Shown here: piece by piece, positions 7,198 through 12,098 of the stretch | Layout of the letters: every line of letters starts with the position of its first letter | Position numbering within the stretch: the stretch's first letter is position 1 | Assembly: GCA_039649115.1 (NCBI GenBank) | Contig: JBBWZQ010000043.1 | Coordinates: forward strand, 1 to 12,098 | Length of the DNA: 12,098 nucleotides | DNA from: DATEJJ01 sp039649115 | Lineage (GTDB): Bacteria > Actinomycetota > Actinomycetes > Mycobacteriales > Micromonosporaceae | Direction of reading: 5' to 3' | Position numbers and translations under genes: made by a program | Notes under the pieces: generated by a model | The model's input: only the letters and a program-made list of their open reading frames with translations | Database searches by the model: none | Told to the model about the DNA's origin: nothing

Positions 7198-7220
7198 GTA
7201 CCAAGAAGAGGCCTGCCCGC

Positions 7221-8075
7221 TCACGGCACCTTGAGGTCGAGCAGCGTGGTCGGCCGGCCGGCCGGGTCGAGTGCCTGCACGTCCACGCGGGATATCTCCG
7301 ACGGGAGCAGCGAACTGTTGGCCTGCAACCGCAGCCGCTCGGGATGGGCGGGCGTGCCATACCCTTCCGCCGGTACCTGCCAGCTCGACACCACCTCGAC
7401 CGCGCCGCGCCGGTCGATTGTGATCATGCGGCAGCGCAGCGGGCCCTTGCCCTCGCTGAGCGCGAAGGACAGATGGGTGCCCCACTGCCGGCTGGCCAGC
7501 ATGATGTCGAGGCGGGTGCCGGTCGTGGGGTTGACGGCCCAGAAGTAGCGCCCTTCGGCGTTGTCCGACTCGCGGGACCGGGGACTGTCGATGCCGGGCA
7601 CGGTGGCACCCGGCGACAGCACACCGGCGGTCGGTCCCGCGCTGACCTGCGGTACGCCATCGCTCGGCAGCAGGCCCAGCACCACGCCGGCGATGATGAC
7701 GAGGGCCGCGGCGACCAGCATCGCGGCCAGCCGCCGGCCCCGCGGCCGGGCGAACCCGCGGCCCCGCGCGGTCAGTTCGACCCGCCCGGGGTACCGGCCG
7801 GGCCGGCGCCGGCGCGCCCGGGTGCGGCCCGTGTCGAGGGGCAGCACGTCGTAGTCGGGATCGGGCAGCGGCACCGGGTCGTGTTCGAGCGCGGCCAGCG
7901 CCGCGACCCGGTCGACGCCGGCCAGGACGTCGACCGTCGGCAACAGGGCCTCCAGTTCGAGCGCGCACTCGTCGCAGGTGGCCAGGTGCGCCTCGATGTG
8001 CGCGCACTGTGCCTCGTCCAGCAGGCCGAGGGCGTACGAGGCAAGGTCGAGGTGCTCCTCGAAGCAGCTTGTCAT
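7221..8075 (-). CDS. Zinc-type transmembrane anti-sigma factor
   Basis: A 284-residue anti-sigma factor that should hold the adjacent ECF sigma factor inactive at the membrane. The cytoplasmic N-terminus has the ZAS signature HLATCDEC (His30, Cys34, Cys37), preceded by EEHLDLASYALGLLDE, typical of the fold. A charged linker (Arg-rich at 84-115) leads to one membrane helix at about 116-136. The roughly 145-residue external domain ends VQALDPAGRPTTLLDLKVP and probably senses an envelope signal or is processed by proteases. Its ATG overlaps the sigma stop as ATGA (8072-8075), so the two are translationally coupled and made in matched amounts. The external domain resembles that of RskA-like anti-sigma factors only in general layout. 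The inducing signal cannot be read from the sequence. Confidence 0.92.
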   Translation of the reverse strand: MTSCFEEHLDLASYALGLLDEAQCAHIEAHLATCDECALELEALLPTVDVLAGVDRVAALAALEHDPVPLPDPDYDVLPLDTGRTRARRRRPGRYPGRVELTARGRGFARPRGRRLAAMLVAAALVIIAGVVLGLLPSDGVPQVSAGPTAGVLSPGATVPGIDSPRSRESDNAEGRYFWAVNPTTGTRLDIMLASRQWGTHLSFALSEGKGPLRCRMITIDRRGAVEVVSSWQVPAEGYGTPAHPERLRLQANSSLLPSEISRVDVQALDPAGRPTTLLDLKVP

Positions 8076-8638
8076 CCCGTCACCCCCCGCTGCTCCAGAC
8101 TTGCCCGCAGCGCCCGCAGGCCGTGGTACACGCGGGACTTGGCGGTGCCCAGCGGCAGCCCCAACAGGTCGGCCGCCTGCGCCACGGTCCTGCCGTAGAA
8201 GTATGTCTGCACCAGGATCTCGCGGTGCGGTGCGGTCAGCTCGCGCATCGCGTCGACGACCGCCATCGAACGCAGGGTCTGATCCGTGTCGTCAAAGGCG
8301 GTCATGCTCTCCATGTCGAGGTCGTAGACCTCCGTCGGGCGCGCCCCCTCGCTGCGATGGTCGTCGATGGCGATCCGCCGGGCGACCGTCACCAGCCACG
8401 GCCGCAGCGACGTCCCCGAGCGCCAGTCCAGCTTGTGGCCATGGCGCCAGGCGCGCAACAGCGTCTCCTGGACGATGTCCTCGGCGCGCTGCCGGTCCCC
8501 GCCGACCAACCGGGACACGAAGTTCAGCAGCGCCGCCGCGTGCTGCGCGTACAGCGAACGCATCTGTTCCTCGCGGGTGGCGCGGGGCCCGTAGGTGGCT
8601 GTCGGGTGGCCAGCATCCCGGCGCGGCGGCACCGGCAT
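8072..8638 (-). CDS. ECF-type RNA polymerase sigma factor
   Basis: A 188-residue extracytoplasmic-function sigma factor. Region 2 is at about 26-96: RSLYAQHAAALLNFVSRLVG, DRQRAEDIVQETLLRAWRH and RPWLVTVARRIAIDDHR. Region 4 is at about 124-184: APHREILVQTYFYGRTVAQA and ADLLGLPLGTAKSRVYHGLR, a helix-turn-helix that reads the -35 element. There is no region 3 and no C-terminal extension. The start is uncertain: ATG 8638 gives a normal length, but GTG 8722 and ATG 8689 are in frame upstream, and ATG 8563 with GAGGAA just before it gives a minimal protein. It directs transcription of its regulon when released by the downstream anti-sigma factor. The DUF4142 and DUF1996 genes are the obvious candidate targets. 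Autoregulation is common in this class but not shown here. Confidence 0.92.
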   Translation of the reverse strand: MPVPPRRDAGHPTATYGPRATREEQMRSLYAQHAAALLNFVSRLVGGDRQRAEDIVQETLLRAWRHGHKLDWRSGTSLRPWLVTVARRIAIDDHRSEGARPTEVYDLDMESMTAFDDTDQTLRSMAVVDAMRELTAPHREILVQTYFYGRTVAQAADLLGLPLGTAKSRVYHGLRALRASLEQRGVTG

Positions 8639-8834
8639 ATCATCGCGTTCCGCGAGTCGCGGGTCGAGGGCGGATGGCGTTCGTACCATCAGCACCGCCA
8701 CAACGCTTGTCGCGGGACGCACGCGTCGTACAACACGCGGTCACCGTTCGCCACCGCATCCAGGCCCGAACCTCCAACCCGACTACCGCCCCCGCACCTA
8801 GTGGTACGCGGCGCAGCCGCGGATGGATTAACAG

Positions 8835-9041
8835 GTGCGGAAAAACTTGTCGCCCGTCCGGCGGATCGAGGCGCGGGTGGTCGGTCCCGCCGTCGGGCCA
8901 GCTCACCTGGCCGGGCTGCTGGATCAGCGCGTGGCCGGGCGACGCGTGCCGCCGCACCGCGCCAGCGTCGCGTCCGCGAGGGTGGTCCGGTGCGCGTGGG
9001 TCATTGCGATAGAAAGCGCTTGTCAACGAGGCCTATCCTGA
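8835..9041 (+). CDS. Doubtful small reading frame (68 codons), unrecognised
   Basis: I do not recognise the product. It would start with GTG 8835 just after an in-frame TAA, with only a weak GGATGG upstream. It encodes a basic peptide starting MRKNLSPVRRIEARVV. For roughly its first 55 codons the third positions are about 90 percent G or C, while second positions are clearly lower, as in real genes here. The last dozen codons lose this pattern where it runs through the operator at 9011-9024. It could be a small gene, the decayed remnant of one, or chance in G+C-rich DNA. Confidence 0.2.
   Translation: MRKNLSPVRRIEARVVGPAVGPAHLAGLLDQRVAGRRVPPHRASVASARVVRCAWVIAIESACQRGLS
9011..9024. promoter_or_regulatory. 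LacI-family operator upstream of its regulator gene
   Basis: AGAAAGCGCTTGTC contains the perfect 8-bp palindrome AAGCGCTT with the central CG typical of LacI-family sites. It lies 53 bp before the LacI gene, suggesting autoregulation. It matches the site at 10233-10246 at 10 of 14 positions, mainly in the AAAGC half-site. It differs from the galactanase operators, whose core is GAGCG. Confidence 0.6.
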
Positions 9042-9076
9042 TCAGCGACGCGGGTGAGGGGCTTGCGAAAGGCGGC

Positions 9077-10183
9077 ATGGCGATGGCGCAGGCGTCCAGG
9101 TCCGGTGTGCCTGGCACGGACCGGCCCAGCACGCTCGACGACGTCGCCGCGCGCGCCAACGTCTCGGCGGCGACCGCGTCCCGGGTGCTGGCCGGCAACT
9201 ACCCGGTGGCGCCGGCCACCAGGCAGCGCGTGCTGCGCGCGGTCCGGGAGCTGAACTACGTCGCCAACACGCACGCCCGCGCGCTGGCCGGGGTGAAGAC
9301 GGAGACCGTCGCCTTCTTTCTCAACGACGTCCGCAGCCCGGCCTTCGCCGAGGCCGCGTACGGCGTCGAGCAGGAGGCCGCGCGGGGCGGCCGGCTGTGC
9401 CTGCTGGGCTGCACGCACGGCGACCCCGAGCGGGAACTGGCGTTCGTGCGGCTGATGCGGGAACAGCGCGCCGCCGCGGTGATCCTGATCGGCGGGATCG
9501 TCGACAACGACGACTACCGGGCGCGGATGGCCGAGATCGCGCACTCGCTGCACGCGGCCGGCACCCGGCTCGTCCTGTGTGGACGGCCGCCGCTGGGCGG
9601 CGAGGTGCCGGCCACCGTCGTGGAGTACGACAACGAGGGCGGTGCGCACGCCGCCACCAGCCACCTGCTGTCCCACGGCCACCGCCGGATCCTCTACCTC
9701 GGCGGCGAGGTCGGGCACAGCACCAGCGTCGGGCGCGGCGCCGGCTACCGCCGGGCGATGGCCGACTTCGGCGTGCCGGTCGACGGGAGCCTGGTGGAGC
9801 ACGGCGACTTCAGCCGGCTTTCCGGCTACCAGCACACCGCGGCCCGGCTGCGCTCCGGCACCGGGTTCACCGCGGTCTTCGCCGACACCGACGCGGTGGC
9901 CTCCGGCGCGCTCGCCGCGATCACCGACGCGGGGCTGCGCGTACCGGAGGACGTCTCGCTGGTCGGGTACGACGACGTGCCGGTCGCCCAGGACCTGCGC
10001 CCGCAGCTGACCACGGTGCACGTGCCCTACGAGGAACTCGGCCGTACCGCCGTGCGGATGGCGCTGGGCAGCGGCGGCCACCACGACGGCTGGGGGGAGC
10101 AGCGCGTCGTCCTCGGCACTCACGTGGTGGTGCGCCAGTCAGTGCATTCGCTTTCTTCGAAGCCCCCGTCCGGCCGTCGCTGA
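9077..10183 (+). CDS. LacI-family transcriptional regulator
   Basis: A 368-residue sugar-responsive repressor. After a short polar leader, the LacI helix-turn-helix is at about 18-40: STLDDVAARANVSAATASRVLAG. The hinge segment LNYVANTHARAL (about 59-70) follows. The periplasmic-binding-protein-like effector domain (about 75-360) includes VEYDNEGGAHAATSHLLSHG, GYRRAMADFGV, VFADTDAVASGAL and VPEDVSLVGYDDVPVAQDLRPQLTTV. The ATG at 9077 has AAAGG 4 bp upstream; a second ATG at 9083 is equally usable. It is divergent from the sigma operon and 183 bp upstream of two sugar ABC permease genes. The AAAGC-type operators before itself and before the permeases make it their likely controller. Whether it also acts at the galactanase operators is uncertain, since their half-sites differ. 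The ligand is unknown. Confidence 0.94.
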   Translation: MAMAQASRSGVPGTDRPSTLDDVAARANVSAATASRVLAGNYPVAPATRQRVLRAVRELNYVANTHARALAGVKTETVAFFLNDVRSPAFAEAAYGVEQEAARGGRLCLLGCTHGDPERELAFVRLMREQRAAAVILIGGIVDNDDYRARMAEIAHSLHAAGTRLVLCGRPPLGGEVPATVVEYDNEGGAHAATSHLLSHGHRRILYLGGEVGHSTSVGRGAGYRRAMADFGVPVDGSLVEHGDFSRLSGYQHTAARLRSGTGFTAVFADTDAVASGALAAITDAGLRVPEDVSLVGYDDVPVAQDLRPQLTTVHVPYEELGRTAVRMALGSGGHHDGWGEQRVVLGTHVVVRQSVHSLSSKPPSGRR

Positions 10184-10201
10184 CCGCGCATCATTCCCTT
10201 C

Positions 10202-10234
10202 CCTGGTACGAGATCTCGTCGTAGCAAGACCAGG
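10202..10234. terminator. Nested inverted repeats after the LacI gene
   Basis: CCTGGT (10202-10207) pairs with ACCAGG (10229-10234), and directly inside lies the perfect 12-bp palindrome ACGAGATCTCGT (10208-10219). It starts 18 bp after the LacI stop, so a weak terminator is possible. The inner palindrome could instead be a protein-binding site. The right arm touches the next operator. Confidence 0.4.
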
Positions 10235-10246
10235 AAAGCCCTTTCC
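10233..10246. promoter_or_regulatory. LacI-family operator before the ABC permease genes
   Basis: GGAAAGCCCTTTCC has perfect 6-bp inverted half-sites GGAAAG/CTTTCC around CC. It is one base from a full palindrome with the CG centre typical of LacI-family sites. It lies 120 bp before the first permease and is the probable control site for sugar uptake, with the LacI protein encoded just upstream as the likely binder. Confidence 0.65.
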
Positions 10247-10252
10247 AAACGT

Positions 10253-10279
10253 TGATCGACGGCGTACCGTGCTCGATCA
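10253..10279. promoter_or_regulatory. Inverted repeat TGATCGA-N13-TCGATCA
   Basis: Perfect 7-bp inverted repeats, with centres 20 bp (about two helical turns) apart, lie 6 bp after the LacI-type operator. Inside them ACGG and CCGT can also pair. The spacing suits a dimeric regulator, or the transcript could fold into a leader hairpin. TTGATC (10252-10257) might double as a -35 element, but no good -10 follows. Confidence 0.4.
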
Positions 10280-10366
10280 CAGGGGCGACGCGGGTTCCTC
10301 AGAGACACGTTGGGGTGCCCGCCTCCGCCAAAGACCGGCTCCGGCTGTGCTCCCCCGGGGGGTCAC

Positions 10367-11341
10367 GTGGTCATCAAGGCACCGGTCCGGCCCGCACACA
10401 CGGTCCAGGTCGTCCCGCCGCGCCGGCGCCGGCTGCCGCTGCGGCTACGGCTGCGCCGCGACGGCGTGCTGCTGCTGCTCGCCGTGCCGGGCATCCTGGT
10501 GCTGCTGCTGTTCCGCTACGTGCCGCTGCTCGGCAACATCATCGCCTTCGAGGACTACCAGCCCTTCGTGGGCTTCATCCAGAGCCCGTGGATCGGGCTG
10601 GAGAACTTCCGGGTGATCGTCACCGGGGACGCCGAGTTCCGCACCGCCGTCACCAACACACTGATCATCACCCTGCTGCAGGTGATGTTCGTCTTCCCCG
10701 CGCCGATCGCGCTCGCCCTGCTGCTCAACAGCCTGCTCTCCGAGCGGCTCAAGCGGTTGGTGCAGTCGGTGCTCTACCTGCCGCACTTCCTGTCCTGGGT
10801 GATCGTCGTGGCGATCTTCCAGGAGGTGCTGGGCGGCAGCGGGCTGCTCAACAACTGGCTGCGCACGCACGACCACGCCACGCTCAGCCTGATCGGCAAC
10901 GCCGGCCTGTTCAAGGAGCTGCTCACCGCCCAGGTCATCTGGAAGGACACCGGCTGGGCGACCATCCTGTTCCTGGCCGCGCTCTCCCAGATCGACGTGG
11001 GCCAGTACGAGGCGGCCAGCGTGGACGGCGCCGGCCGCTGGCGGCAACTGTGGCACATCACGCTGCCGGGACTGCGCTCGATCATCGTGCTGCTGTTCAT
11101 CCTGCGCCTGGGCGACGTGCTCAGCGTCGGCTTCGAGCAGATCATCCTGCAGCAGGGCGCGGTGGGACCGCAGGCCAGCGAGGTGCTGGACACATACGTC
11201 TACCACCACGGCGTCATCAACGGGCAGTGGGGCGTCTCGGCCGCGGTCGGGCTCGTCAAGGGCATCGTCGGGGTGGCCCTGGTACTGGCCGCCAACAAGG
11301 TCGCCCACCTGTTCGGCGAGCAGGGGATCTACCAGTCGTGA
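10367..11341 (+). CDS. Sugar ABC transporter permease, LplB type
   Basis: A 324-residue inner-membrane permease of a binding-protein-dependent sugar importer. A basic N-terminus (RRRRLPLRLRLRR) precedes six membrane segments at about 33-55, 95-119, 137-153, 188-208, 236-256 and 290-311. The cytoplasmic EAA loop is intact, EAASVDGAGRWRQLWHITLP (215-234), and docks the ATPase. LLFRYVPLLGNIIAFEDYQPF and the C-terminal GEQGIYQS closely fit the LplB-like group, which imports oligosaccharides such as pectin fragments. The GTG at 10367 has a G-rich tract 4 bp upstream; an in-frame TTG at 10310 would add an unlikely Pro/Gly-rich leader. Its stop overlaps the next gene's start. Control is probably by the upstream LacI protein. 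Binding protein and ATPase genes are not in the window. ATPases for such systems are often encoded elsewhere. Confidence 0.94.
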   Translation: MVIKAPVRPAHTVQVVPPRRRRLPLRLRLRRDGVLLLLAVPGILVLLLFRYVPLLGNIIAFEDYQPFVGFIQSPWIGLENFRVIVTGDAEFRTAVTNTLIITLLQVMFVFPAPIALALLLNSLLSERLKRLVQSVLYLPHFLSWVIVVAIFQEVLGGSGLLNNWLRTHDHATLSLIGNAGLFKELLTAQVIWKDTGWATILFLAALSQIDVGQYEAASVDGAGRWRQLWHITLPGLRSIIVLLFILRLGDVLSVGFEQIILQQGAVGPQASEVLDTYVYHHGVINGQWGVSAAVGLVKGIVGVALVLAANKVAHLFGEQGIYQS

Positions 11342-12098
11342 ACCGCCTGTCCGTCGCCGGCACCCCGCCACCCACCCCGGTCGTGCGCGCCGCCAAGGGC
11401 GTGCTGCTGACGGTGGTCTGCGCGGTGGTGGCGCTGCCGTTCGTCGGCGTGGTGGCGACGAGCCTGGCCGACCAGGCACAGGTGACCCGGTCCGGCGGCT
11501 TCGTACTGATCCCTGAGCACGTGAGCCTGGCCGCCTACCGCACCATCTTCGCCGGCGGGGTGGTCACCCGCTCGCTGCTGGTCAGCATGTTCATCACGGT
11601 CGTGGGCACTGCCATCAGCCTGTCCTGCACCGCCTGCCTGGCGTACGGGCTGAGCCGGCCCGGCACCCTCGGGCACAAGCCGCTGCTGATGACCGTGCTG
11701 TTCTCGCTGCTGTTCACCCCGGGCATCATCCCCAGCTACCTGATCGTCAAGGAGCTGGGCCTGCTCAACTCGTACTGGTCGCTGATCGTCCCGACCGCGG
11801 TGAACGCCTTCAACGTCATCGTGACGCGCGCCTTCTTCATGGGGCTGCCGCAGGAGTTGCTGGAGTCGGCGCGCGTCGACGGCGCGGGCGAGCTGACGAT
11901 CCTGCGCCGCGTGGTGCTGCCGCTGTCGAAAGCCGTTCTCGCGGTGATCGGCCTGTTCTACGCGGTGGGCTACTGGAACGCGTTCTTCAACGCGCTGCTC
12001 TACATCAACGACACCGACAAGTGGCCGCTGCAACTGGTGCTGCGCACCTACGTGGTCAACAACGCCCAGCTCGGCGCGGGCGAGCTCGGCACCAGCGA
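11338..12098 (+). CDS. Sugar ABC transporter permease, YtcP/LplC type (3' end outside window)
   Basis: The partner permease of the preceding gene; 253 codons are visible before the window ends without a stop. The GTG at 11338 overlaps the previous stop as GTGA, so translation is coupled. Membrane segments are seen at about 20-41, 77-103, 115-137, 147-165 and 198-219. The EAA loop reads ESARVDGAGELTILRRVVLP (176-195), and the downstream GYWNAFFNALLYINDTDKWP is characteristic of the LplC/YtcP group. About 40-50 C-terminal residues are probably missing. Together with the LplB-type protein it forms the heterodimeric channel. The next gene outside the window is likely a solute-binding lipoprotein, by the usual order of such operons. 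Confidence 0.93.
   Translation, partial: MNRLSVAGTPPPTPVVRAAKGVLLTVVCAVVALPFVGVVATSLADQAQVTRSGGFVLIPEHVSLAAYRTIFAGGVVTRSLLVSMFITVVGTAISLSCTACLAYGLSRPGTLGHKPLLMTVLFSLLFTPGIIPSYLIVKELGLLNSYWSLIVPTAVNAFNVIVTRAFFMGLPQELLESARVDGAGELTILRRVVLPLSKAVLAVIGLFYAVGYWNAFFNALLYINDTDKWPLQLVLRTYVVNNAQLGAGELGTS

Larger units (their letters stand above)
8639..9076. other. Intergenic region between divergent sigma and LacI genes
   Basis: About 440 bp (355 bp if the sigma gene starts at 8722) that must hold the promoters of both divergent units. Visible elements are a CGCGGC/GCCGCG hairpin (8807-8821), an A/T-rich GATGGATTAAC (8822-8832), a GGCCAG/CTGGCC inverted repeat (8896-8912) and a LacI-type operator (9011-9024). 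TATCCT at 9034-9039 may be a -10 for the LacI gene, with the operator over its -35 region. On the minus strand, GAAC near 8745 followed after about 17 bp by CGAC is a weak ECF-like candidate. None of these promoters is firm. Confidence 0.45.

Noticed and set aside
8009..9076. Long forward open frame upstream of and in frame with the LacI gene
   Set aside because: It runs antisense to the sigma and anti-sigma genes and through the operator; the LacI helix-turn-helix begins right after ATG 9077, as in the family.
10252..10280. TTGATC with GATCAC as a -35/-10 promoter for the permeases
   Set aside because: The -10 match is poor, and both hexamers are parts of the inverted repeat, so the resemblance is not independent evidence.
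10445..12033. Minus-strand frames opposite the two permease genes
   Set aside because: Their His/Gln/Asp-rich translations mirror hydrophobic permease codons; the permeases have full EAA motifs and membrane segments.

Overview
The window has very high G+C, codons ending mostly in G or C, many GTG starts and strong ribosome-binding sites. It carries a zinc-type ECF anti-sigma factor and LacI-family operators of the streptomycete CebR type. All this points to a filamentous actinobacterium, probably Micromonosporaceae (Actinoplanes or Micromonospora-like) or a relative; the family assignment is inference. No RNA genes, CRISPR arrays or insertion sequences were seen.

Layout. (1) 1-2352, plus strand: the 3' part of a GH42 beta-galactosidase gene, then a DeoR-family repressor 15 bp downstream. 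(2) 2342-2398: a long bidirectional terminator-like palindrome. (3) 2421-4877: two divergently transcribed paralogous GH53 endo-beta-1,4-galactanases, one with a Sec-like and one with a Tat-like signal peptide. Their 156-bp shared promoter region holds two LacI-type operators of similar geometry. A perfect 15-bp stem hairpin (4895-4930) closes this block. (4) 4950-8638, minus strand: an ECF sigma factor and its zinc-binding membrane anti-sigma factor (ATGA overlap), followed by a membrane-anchored DUF4142 protein and a membrane-anchored DUF1996 protein. (5) 8639-9076: a gap with an autoregulatory-looking operator and one doubtful small reading frame. (6) 9077-12098, plus strand: a LacI-family regulator, a 183-bp region rich in inverted repeats including a GAAAG/CTTTC operator, then two overlapping LplB/YtcP-type sugar ABC permeases, the second cut by the window end.

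How it fits together. The left half reads as a galactan module: secreted GH53 enzymes cut beta-1,4-galactan (arabinogalactan I or pectin side chains) to galacto-oligosaccharides, and the GH42 enzyme trims these to galactose. The right-hand LacI-permease module could import oligosaccharides, but its operators (AAAGC half-sites) differ from those at the galactanases (GAGCG half-sites), so it may serve another sugar under another regulator. The sigma/anti-sigma/DUF4142/DUF1996 operon between them looks like an independent cell-envelope module whose function is unknown. It is the least explained part of the window.
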